NCBI RefSeq assembly: GCF_904849725.1
Contig: NC_058521.1
Location: 560,872,176-560,936,175 of the forward strand
Origin: Hordeum vulgare subsp. vulgare
Lineage: Eukaryota; Streptophyta; Magnoliopsida; Poales; Poaceae
Reading direction: 5' to 3'
DNA length: 64,000 nucleotides
The notes below the pieces were generated by a model, which saw only the letters and a list, made by a program, of their open reading frames with translations, ran no database searches and was not told the DNA's origin. The position numbers and the translations under genes were made by a program. Each line of letters begins with the position of its first letter. Within the stretch, counting starts at the first letter, position 1. Positions 56,172 to 64,000 of this stretch are shown here, one piece after another.

Positions 56172-56860
56172 TCAGTAATGGCCCCTAGCTACACTAAATC
56201 GTCCTTTGTCATCTATAGCTTCCGTCCTCAGAAAGGTCGCAAGCTCCTCTACAACAGCAATCGCGCGTTGCTCTGGTAGGACCTTCATCCTCATGGCCGT
56301 GTACTATATAAGAAGAGGAGATGAATATGAATATCAATCATGATAACAAAGAATGACGGGTAAAAATAGAGGTGTGAATGTTCATTGCTTACGTTGAATC
56401 TGTGATCCTTGTGCTCAGAGGTAAACGTGCGACTGGTCTCGCAAACATAGTATCCGCATAGATGCGTCCCCCGTGGCTGCTGGTCGCACTTTACGAGAAT
56501 AAAATATATATAATAAAAATAATAATCTAGCATCATAAATGTATTGAAAATAGAAGTATATCATACTACTACTTACCTGAGCCGCTCTAAAGGTCAGCTT
56601 CTCAGGCTCGATACCGGGAGTCACGCACTTGAATCACTTCCAAACCCTGCCCGACAAGGATAATGATTTGCTAAGTTTTTCATTAATTGATATATCAGAA
56701 AATCATTGAAAGAGACCGATAGAGCGCAAGAATGATTGAAATTACCCTTGGAGCATGTCCTGCAGGCTTTGGAACTGTTCCAAGGGTCTCGATAATAGGT
56801 CGAAGGCATCAACTCTTCCCTTATCAATTTGAATGTTCAACAGAATCCAATGGAAGTTGC

Positions 56861-56898
<38 letters not shown>

Positions 56899-57917
56899 CA
56901 GTAACTTATCAATTACACTTATAAGTGAATGGACACAACAGAGTAAAGATCCTCACCTGAAGTTGTATGGAAACAGTATGTGGTCACAGAAATTTTGATC
57001 TGTTAGAAACCTTACAAGGTTTTCCTCCGTCTCCTTGGGTTTATCAGTTAGCGTCGCTATATGTATTTTATCTCGGTCAATAAACCCAATATTTAGGATG
57101 TTCTTCATTCTGCATAATAGAGTACAAGTTATATATAGACAATGAATTAAAATAACTAAACAAGTTATATGTCGACAACGAATTGAAAAACTTCCAGCTA
57201 CGGAACAGTTCGGCCATCTTCTTTAGAGTCCACTGCTTGACTTTGGCCCTCAGTTTGTCTGCGGCGTCTTCATTCTCACATTCTGGCAGGTTGAAATGTG
57301 ACATGAGATCATTCCAAAGATTATCTTTGTACTTTTCAGCGACATAGTCACTATCGGCTGCCCCTTTGCGCTTGTTCCACTCCCGAACGCTGATCGGGAT
57401 GTGATCCCTAACGGGAACTCCGCATTGCTTCTTGAATGTGTCAGCAGCATTCTTAGGAAGCTTGGGTTCGCCCGTAGGCAATATCACCTCAAAGGTGTAA
57501 TGCGTCCGTGCATCCAACTTTCTAGTTGGGCCTCGTTTCGTAGCTTTGCTCGATGTGGAGGCCTAAGAGGGAGAAACATTCGTCAAATGAATGTATATGT
57601 ATACAATATAGAGCTATCTCCAATATTTTTCACATATTATAAGTGATTGTCGAACTTCATATGTATACCTCGCCGGACTTTATTATTTCTTCACCGGCTT
57701 CTCCACCGGCTTCTCCATCAGTGGAGCTATCACCTTCTCCGTCATTGGACCTATCTCCTGCCCCATTGGCTTCATCTTCGTGTCGGTCGACCTCCATTCC
57801 ATATCCGGAGGGGTTTAGATATGACGACGGAGATTCAGCTGGTTCAACGTCGGGGCCGTCTTTGATTATATCTTCGAGAAGTTCTTCCTCTTCGAGGTTC
57901 CTGATATGTGGATCCAT
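56172..57917 (-). pseudogene. CACTA protein: En/Spm-type N-terminus joined to Ulp1-like protease
   Basis: The exon series reads MDPHIRNLEEEELLEDIIKD (57917-57669), then LDARTHYTFEVILPTGEPKL ... VPVRDHIPISVREWNKRKGA (57562-57192). Next are MKNILNIGFIDRDKI ... LVRFLTDQNFCDHILFPYNF (57109-56957), FHWILLNIQIDKGRVDAFDL (56856-56746), VTPGIEPEKLTFRAA (56646-56577), KCDQQPRGTHLCGYYVCETS (about 56490-56393) and AMRMKVLPEQRAIAVVEELA (56303-56172). The first two match the plant Ptta/En/Spm transposase family. The later ones match a C48 (Ulp1) cysteine protease, with His, Asp, Gln and Cys of the catalytic set visible. Damage: TGA at 56634-56636, and a missing AG before 56856. The middle of the normal protein is absent, yet the phase across the join is kept. 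Confidence 0.7.
56862..56899. repeat. (AT)n(GT)n microsatellite
   Basis: Seven or so AT units run into about twelve GT units, inside the presumed intron between exons 3 and 4 of the CACTA gene. It lies next to the damaged acceptor at 56857. Confidence 0.9.
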
Positions 57918-58233
57918 AGTTCTGCAAAAAACGGATTCTCTTAACCTTTGTACCAAAAAAGAATTATTCTCTCAGGAACTCCGTTCCAAAACAACTTTAG
58001 TCCCGGGTCGTGGCTCCACCCGGGACTCCTAGATTTCTGCATAGTATTCAAAGTAGGAGTACTTTTCCAATTTGAGCATTCAATAAGCAAAACCAAATCG
58101 TAAAATAAAGTAGTATTCAAATTAGCATGCATTCAATTATAAGCAAATACATCATCTCTTTTGTCCGTACATCGTCGAATATTATCACAAATACTCCTCG
58201 AATACTATCATACATATTGCATCACTGATACAT

Positions 58234-58635
58234 CTAGAACCGTAGCGCCCGACGGGTATCGGCGCGGGCGGTGGACACCCAAAGAGAAGGAACCATCATA
58301 GGATCATAGCTCCAGTGAGATCCCCGAAGAACTTGCCAGGTATGTTCGAACCTGCCCTCCAATGCAACCATGTAGCGACGGACGTGCTCATCCTCCTCGC
58401 TGACACGGTGACGTACCACCTCCGCGGTGTCCGGAAGCCTCGGCACCCTCACTGGCCCACGCGACCGCCACCAAACAAGGATCGGGTCAACGACGGACTC
58501 GCTCCTCACCAACCTACGCCCCCCGGAAGGTAGCACCTCCCAATACCAGCCGGGCGGAGCCCAGTCCCGGACATGGCCCCTCTGATCAAGCAGGTGTCCT
58601 CCGCCGAGTCGACGACGAGGATGCGGGATAAGCAT
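58234..58635 (-). CDS. Conserved CACTA-associated ORF (133 aa), function unknown
   Basis: An intact frame runs from MLIPHPRRRLGGGHLLDQRG through WYWEVLPSGGRRL, VVDPILVWWRSRGPVRVPRL and DEHVRRYMVALEGRFEHTWQ to ARADTRRALRF. It is Arg- and Trp-rich, with no signal peptide or membrane segment. It lies on the same strand as and about 300 bases upstream of the MDPHIRN exon, between the sub-terminal repeats. It appears to be a genuine CACTA-encoded protein or a first exon. I cannot assign a biochemical role. Confidence 0.5.
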   Translation of the reverse strand: MLIPHPRRRLGGGHLLDQRGHVRDWAPPGWYWEVLPSGGRRLVRSESVVDPILVWWRSRGPVRVPRLPDTAEVVRHRVSEEDEHVRRYMVALEGRFEHTWQVLRGSHWSYDPMMVPSLWVSTARADTRRALRF

Positions 58636-58839
58636 CGTAAAATGAACTAAAAAAATAAACTAGTTCTATTAATTTTCTTGCTAAAAATAAACTATTAACA
58701 CTTAAGCATATACAATAGCAAAATTAAACTATTAACACTTAAGCATATACAATAGAAAAATTAAGCAATAATCTAAGAAACACTATTAACACTTAAGCAT
58801 ATACACTATACAATAGCAAAATTAAATGACAAAAAAAAT

Positions 58840-59465
58840 ATTTCTTCTTCTCGTAACCCTAAACTAATTTTTCCTATTCTTCTATTTCTCCTCTTCTTCT
58901 ACTTCTCCTCTTCTTCTACTACTTCTACTTCTCCTTTTCTTCTACTACTTCTCCTCTTCTCTTCTTCTACTTCTCCTCTCCTCCTCTTCTAATTTTTTCT
59001 CTTCTTCTCCTCTCCTCCTCATCTTATTCTCCTTTTTCTTCTTTTCTTCTCCTCTTCTTATTTTCCTTTTTCCTAATTCTAAATATTACTAACCCTAATA
59101 ATCTAGCACAAACCTAATAACAATAGGAATTAAATGACAAAAAAATCTTTTTCTTTCTTTCTTCCCTTTTTCTTCCTTTCTTCTCCTTTTTCTTCCTTTC
59201 TTCTCCTTTTTCTTCTTTTCTTCTCCTTTTTCTTCTTTTCTTATCCTTTTTCTTCTTTTCTTCTCCTTCCCTTTTTCTTCTTTTCTTCTCCTTTTTCTTC
59301 CTTTCTTCTCCTTTTTCTTCCTTTCTTCTCCTTTTTCTTCCTTTCTTCTTCTTTTTCTTCCTTTCTTCTCCTTTTCTTCCTTTCTTCTCCTTTTTATTCC
59401 TTTCCTCTCCTTTTTCTTCTTTTCTTCTCCTTTTTCTTCTTTTCTTCTCCTTTTCTTCTTTTCTT
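58840..59465. repeat. Pyrimidine-rich (CTT/TTTTC)n tract
   Basis: About 620 bases are nearly pure C/T on the plus strand. From 59150 a roughly 20-base unit (cctttttcttcctttcttct) repeats about fifteen times with variants. It opens a long Phe/Ser/Leu-rich plus-strand frame that is a by-product of composition. Confidence 0.9.
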
Positions 59466-59740
59466 CTACTGGCCGGAGTGTTGGGGAGGAGGGGGCGGGG
59501 GGCTTACCGGCCGGAGGTTTCGACGGCGCGCGGCGAGGAGGACGGCGGCGCGCGGCGAGTAGGACGACGGCGGCGAGGAGGACGACAGCGGCGGCGAGGA
59601 GGACGGCAGGCAGCGGCGAGCAGGACGGCGGGCAGCCTGACGGCGTCGTCGAGTTCGTCGTTGTGCCGCGCCGGGCAGGAGAACGAGGAAGATGGAGAGA
59701 AGTAAATGCGATTTGGGTTGGAAATTTTCTAACTCCCGCT
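59466..59740. other. GC-rich ggcgg/cggcgag repeats at the CACTA gene 5' region
   Basis: Repeats of gcggcgaggaggacg type give Arg/Gly-rich frames on both strands. By position it is the likely leader or promoter-proximal region of the minus-strand CACTA gene. No protein is supported. Confidence 0.4.
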
Positions 59741-59744
59741 TATA

Positions 59745-59970
59745 TAGGTGGATCTTTAGTCCCGGTTCGGGGCTCGATCCGGGACTAAAGACCCCCTTTA
59801 GTCCCGGGTGGAGCCACGATCCGGGACTAAAGGCCCTTTTTCGGCAGACCAGAAGGCGGGAAGCAGGAGCCTTTAGTCCCGGGGCGTGGCTCCAACCGGG
59901 ACTAAAGCCCCTCCTCGGCTGCACGATAAGTTTAGTCCCACCTCGTCGAGCAAGGGGGACTAACACTTGT
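59745..59970. repeat. Second cluster of CACTA sub-terminal repeats
   Basis: Five or more ctttagtcccgg / ccgggactaaag units are arranged as hairpins (for example around 59757-59788 and 59870-59906). They lie upstream of the minus-strand gene, as expected for the 5' end of a CACTA element. Confidence 0.8.
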
Positions 59971-60147
59971 TTATAAGCCCCGTCGCAGCTTCTCCATCGA
60001 GCTCCTCTCTAAAGCAGGCTTACGGGCCTAAACTCACTGAAAATTGAAACTATATTCGAAATTATAGAGAAAATTCAACCTGAATTCAAAGTGAGTTCAC
60101 TTTGAATTTAGATTGAATTTTCTCTATAAATTCTCATATAGTTTCAA

Positions 60148-60690
60148 TTTTTTTCTATTTTCATAATTAATAATTTTGACTATCCAAACTATTATCTATT
60201 TTGTTATTTTCAATTAAAAACTATGTTTATTAAAAATTCTTTTTGCATATTTGAGAATTTGACAAAACTATGATAATGAAAAGTGTTTGAAATTGAATAA
60301 ATAATGCAAAACTATTTTCTATTTTCATAATTAATAATTTTGACTATCCAAACTATTATCTATTTTGTTATTTTCAATTAAAAACTATGTTTATTAAAAA
60401 TTCTTTTTGCATATTTGAGTATTTGACAAAAATATGATAATGAAAAGTGTTTGAAATTGAATAAATAATGCAAAACTATTTTTCTATTTTCAAAAGTAAT
60501 TATTTTGACTATCCAAACTATTAACTATTTTGTTATTTTCAATTAAAAACTATGTTTACTAAAATTCTTTTTGCATATTTGAGAATTTGACAAAACTATG
60601 ATAATGAAAAGTGTTTGGAATTGAATAAATAATGCAAAACTATTTTCTATTTTCAAAAGTAATTATTTTGACTATCCAAACTATTAACTT
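60148..60690. repeat. Tandem array, about 164-bp unit
   Basis: The marker ttgactatccaaactatta recurs four times, at about 60177, 60341, 60505 and 60668, giving spacings near 164 bp and about 3.4 units. The units are AT-rich (caattaaaaactatgttta, gataatgaaaagtgtttg) and non-coding. Confidence 0.9.
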
Positions 60691-60699
60691 AATTTTTTT

Positions 60700-62860
60700 G
60701 AGCTAGTTGACCCTAAAATTGAAAAGCACTACAAATGAACTCTGAAAATGTTGAAATTTGGCATGCTATCATCATTTCACCCACGTAGCATGTGTTAAAA
60801 AGTTGAGAGGGCTACGATAAAAACTGGATGCACTTCATGTATGAAATGGACAAACTCTCTGAAGTATCAGCGTTTCGAATGAGAACTCATCTCTTGCAAA
60901 GGGATTTCAATTTTTTGAACTTATTTGAACTCCATACTTTTTGTGTGTTCAAAATGCACCATTCAAAGGCACATCACAAAATTTAACAATTTCTGACTTC
61001 ATTTGGTATTCTTCGTGCATTTACTTTTTTTTTTGAGCTAGTTGACCCTGAAATTGAAAAGCACTACAAATGAACTCTGAAAATGTTGAAATTTGGCATG
61101 CTATCATCATTTCACGCACATAGCATGTGTTAAAAAGTTGAGAGGGCTACGACAAAAACTGGATTCACTTCGTGTACAAAACGGACAATCTCTCTCGAAG
61201 TATCAACGTTTCGAACGAGAATTCATCTCTTACAAAGGGATTTCATTTTTTTCAACTTATTTGAACTCCATACTTTTTGTGTGTTAAAAATGCACCATTC
61301 AAAGGCACATCACAAAATTTCAACAATTTCTGACTTCATTTGGTATTCTTCGTGCATTTACTTATTTTTTTTGAGCTAGTTGACCCTAAAATTGAAAAGC
61401 ACTACAAATGAACTCTTAAAATGTTGAAATTTGGCATGCTATCATCATTTCACCCACATAGCATGTGTTAAAAAGTTGAGAGGGCTACGACAAAAACTGG
61501 ATGCACTTCGTGTACAAAACGGACAATCTCTCTCGAAGTATCAGCGTTTCGAACGAGAACTCATCTCTTACAAAGGGATTTCATTTTTTTGAACTTATTT
61601 GAACTCCATACTTTTTGTGTGTTCAAAATGCACCATTCAAAGGCACATCTAAAATTTCAACAATTTCTGACTTCATTTGGTATTCTTCGTGCATTTACTT
61701 ATTTTTTTTGAGCTAGTTGACCCTGAAATTGAAAAGCACTACAAATGAATTCTGAAAATGTTGAAAGTTGGCATGCTATCATCATTTCACCCACATAGCA
61801 TGTGTTAAAAAGTTGAGAGGGCTACGACAAAAACTGGATGCACTTCGTGTACAAAACGGACAATCTCTCTCGAAGTATGAGCGTTTCAAACGAGAACTCA
61901 TCTCTTACAAAGGGATTTCATTTTTTTGAAATTATTTGAACTTCATAATTTTTGTGTGTTCAAAATGCACCATTCAAAGGCACATCACAAAATTCAATAA
62001 TTTCTGACTTCATTTGGTATTCTTCGTGCATTTACTTTTTTTTTTTTGAGCTAGTTGACCCTGAAATTGAAAAGCACTACAAATGAACTCTGAAAATGTT
62101 GAAAGTTGGCATGCCATCATCATTTCACCCACATAGCATGTGTTAAAAAGTTGAGAGGGCTACGACAAAAACTGGATGCACTTCGTGTACAAAATGGACA
62201 ATCTCTCTCGAAGTATCAGCGTTTCGAACGAGAACTCATCTCTTACAAAGGGATTTCATTTTTTGAACTTATTTGAACTCCATACTTTTTGTGTGTTTAA
62301 AATGCACCATTCAAAGGCACATCACAAAATTTCAACAATTTCTGACTTCATTTGGTATTCTTCGTGCATTTACTTTTTTTTTGAGCTAGTTGACCCTGAA
62401 ATTGAAAAGCACTACAAATGAACTCTGAAAATGTTGAAAGTTGGCATGCTATCATCATTTCACCCACATAGCATGTGTTAAAAAGTTGAGAGGGCTACAA
62501 CAAAAACTGGATGCACTTCGTGTACAAAACGGACAATCTCTCTCGAAGTATCAGCGTTTCGAACGAGAACTCATCTCTTACAAAGGGATTTCATTTTTTT
62601 GAACTTATTTGAACTCCATACTTTTTGTGTGTTCAAAATGCACCATTCAAAAGCACATCACAAAATTTCAACAATTTCTGACTTCATTTGGTATTCTTCG
62701 TGCATTTACTTATTTTTTTTTGAGCTAGTTGACCCTGAAATTTTTAAATGACTGTTTTAATCAAAAATAGATCTGTTACAAAAGGGATTTCATTTTTTGA
62801 ACTTATTTGAACTGAAGACTTTTTGTATATATATGTGGTCGAAATGCATGATACCATGAA
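60700..62860. repeat. Tandem array, about 337-bp unit, six full copies
   Basis: The marker gagctagttgaccct starts units at 60700, 61035, 61373, 61710, 62048, 62383 and 62722. Spacings are 335, 338, 337, 338, 335 and 339 bp. The last unit is partial and diverged. The copies are highly alike, so the array expanded recently or is kept homogeneous. It has no conserved frame; short frames at 61093 and 62176 are incidental. Confidence 0.95.
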
Positions 62861-63029
62861 GTTGGAAAGGGCTAAACCATTCAAAAGTAGCAAATGAAGT
62901 TAGAAAGGGCTAAACCATTCAAATTTGGAAACTATAATGGTACAAACAGAAACTAGACATATATAAATTGGTCCAAGCATTACATGATACTAGTCCAAAC
63001 AGTACATAATAATAGCTATCATAGATATA

Positions 63030-63122
63030 TATATTCGAGGTGACGCTGTCCATAGTTGATGACTCGAATCAGAATGTCCACCTTATTCGAGGTGACGCTG
63101 GCCATAGTTGACGACTCGAATC
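63030..63122. repeat. 55-bp tandem duplication at the exonuclease 3' end
   Basis: attcgaggtgacgctg...ccatagttga...gactcgaatc occurs at 63030-63070 and again at 63084-63122. The second copy overlaps the last codons of the exonuclease-like exon. Confidence 0.8.
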
Positions 63123-63469
63123 TTGTGGTACAACTCGTATGAAACGTATGCATCTTTTTCTGCATACTCAATGTTGATACGATCAAGTGGGGCCTTCTCC
63201 AAAAGTTTGTGCTGAGACTTTGGGAAATTGGTCTTCATATTACCATATTCCTCGTCGATCAAGGCAAGTGCCATATGAGCCATCGAAGTCCTGACATGTC
63301 GAAGCCTGAATACCGTTTGGAGATCAATGAGGCAACCAGTTGGTATCTCAATACCGAAGCTGTACCTCATCTTCAGCTTGTCGTTCGTTATGTCAACGGT
63401 AGCAAAAGTGATGCCGCTGCGAAGGAAGTTCATGAGTTGTGGACAATGCTTGTCACTACTGCAACAGAA
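63083..63469 (-). pseudogene. DEDDy 3'-5' exonuclease-like exon
   Basis: A minus-strand frame follows ttctgttgcag, a good splice acceptor (about 63470). It reads SDKHCPQLMNFLRSGITFAT, then GIEIPTGCLIDLQTVFRLRH, LALIDEEYGNM and IEYAEKDAYVSYELYHKIRV, ending at 63083. The Tyr-x3-Asp-Ala-Tyr motif is exonuclease motif III of the RNase D/WRN-exo family. Motif I (Asp-x-Glu) and the first half of the domain are missing from the window, although an upstream exon could lie beyond 64000. The C-terminal coding end overlaps a short tandem duplication. It is probably a gene fragment carried with the repeats. Confidence 0.6.
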
Positions 63470-63631
63470 ACAAATTAAAATGGAACAAATGTTACATACT
63501 GCTGCAATAAGGAAACATGTTTCACTACAAGTAAAGAGAGAAAATTATCTTTAGGATTTAAATAGAACATATTGCTATCCTATGCAATTTTCATATCCTA
63601 CGAATTGATCAAGAAACCGTAAATTAACTAT

Positions 63632-63633
<2 letters not shown>

Positions 63634-63704
<71 letters not shown>
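63634..63704. repeat. (AT)n microsatellite
   Basis: A run of TA units interrupted once by tac near 63669. Confidence 0.95.
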
Positions 63705-63706
<2 letters not shown>

Positions 63707-63754
63707 CTCCCACGGTTTTGCAAATATTCAATAAGCTAGACATATTGCATATTG

Positions 63755-63935
63755 CTATCCAATGGAACCTAGAGAGATCACTATAGCTATCCAATGGAAC
63801 CTAGAGAGATCACTATAGCTATCCAATGGAACCTAGAGAGATCACTAGCTATATGCAATTTTCATGACTATGACATATCATATTGCTATCCAATGGAACC
63901 TAGAGAGATCACTAGCTATATGCAATTTTCATAAC
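63755..63935. repeat. Short minisatellite, 32-bp unit with one longer spacer
   Basis: gctatccaatggaacctaga occurs four times, at about 63756, 63788, 63820 and 63885. The first three are spaced about 32 bp and the last follows a longer unit carrying tatgcaattttcat. It is non-coding. Confidence 0.9.
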
Positions 63936-64000
63936 CTTGGATCAAAGAACACCGCATAAAGTTGTATCACTGCAACTATGATTTCAATGGAACATATTGA

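Larger units (their letters stand above)
55704..59975 (-). mobile_element. CACTA (En/Spm) element, non-autonomous
   Basis: The left end begins cactagtggggacggg at 55704, followed by inverted ctttagtcccggttcac / ccgggactaaag repeats to about 55915. A second cluster of the same sub-terminal repeats lies at 59745-59960. The minus-strand gene between them runs from near 58635 to 56172. The matching tagtg terminus is not found near 59975, so the right end is truncated or lies beyond the tandem arrays and perhaps beyond the window. No DDE transposase (TNPD-like) is present. Confidence 0.75.

Noticed and set aside
59134..59562. Phe/Ser/Leu-rich 142-codon frame resembling a membrane protein
   Set aside because: It is generated by the pyrimidine-rich tandem tract and is antisense to the CACTA gene.
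60700..62860. CRISPR-like regular repeats
   Set aside because: The units are 337 bp with no short-repeat/unique-spacer structure and lie in a plant genome. It is a tandem satellite-type array.
1..64000. tRNA, rRNA, microRNA precursor or organellar insertion
   Set aside because: I looked for cloverleaf-type B-box words, rRNA cores and plastid genes while reading and saw none I could support. A covariance-model search would be needed to exclude them.

Overview
This window looks like intergenic DNA from a large Triticeae genome (wheat, Aegilops, rye or barley lineage; wheat-like is my best guess). The reasons are Angela/BARE-type copia LTRs opening with tgttggaaatatgccctaga, Tekay-type gypsy chromovirus, Athila-type gypsy LTR opening with tgatacgtctccaacg, Stowaway MITEs, Helitrons with a cctaataataaag head, and CACTA sub-terminal repeats built on ctttagtcccgg. 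Nothing prokaryotic or organellar is seen. Most of the sequence is nested transposons. I find one plausible intact host gene, an 80-residue secreted peptide at 54392-54634 (-), plus several broken host gene copies.

Layout. 1-5009: low-complexity host DNA with a decayed RING-finger fragment (about 650-901, -) and short tandem duplications. 5010-26204: a nest. The outer Angela element has LTRs at 5010-6788 and 24425-26204. A Tekay-type gypsy element sits in its leader on the minus strand (8027-17430). A second Angela LTR (17431-19157) sits in the gypsy 5' LTR. The gypsy LTR is never resumed, so the nest appears to have been shortened by recombination between the two Angela copies. 26205-29238: host spacer with a Stowaway MITE and a pseudogene fragment. 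29239-33172: a complete but defective copia with 5-bp target duplication AACTG and no protease or integrase signature. 33178-43653: the 3' end of a SEC15 (exocyst EXOC6) gene copy, split by a short-LTR copia (33376-43228, target duplication TGAGC). That copia itself holds remnants of an Athila-like gypsy element, a BARE-like copia and a 532-bp hAT MITE.

43654-51154: host spacer with a diverged segmental duplication, Stowaway MITEs, microsatellites, a three-frame pseudogene (45862-46505) and a retroposon-like GC-rich unit ending in poly(A). 51155-53972: Helitron DNA carrying captured fragments of an F-box-like gene, an S-domain (B-lectin) receptor gene and a duplicated unknown GC-rich segment. 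54392-54730: the secreted peptide gene with its TATA box. 55411-59975: a Stowaway-like MITE abutting a CACTA element. Its minus-strand gene joins the N-terminal part of an En/Spm-type protein to a Ulp1-like cysteine protease C-terminus. 60148-62860: two tandem arrays (about 164 bp x 3.4 and 337 bp x 6+). 63083-63469: a fragment of a DEDDy 3'-5' exonuclease gene, followed by (AT)n and a short minisatellite to the end.

The genes do not form a pathway. The story is one of layered insertion, deletion and decay. Coordinates of LTR ends, MITEs and target duplications were read directly; family names come from recognition without any database search.
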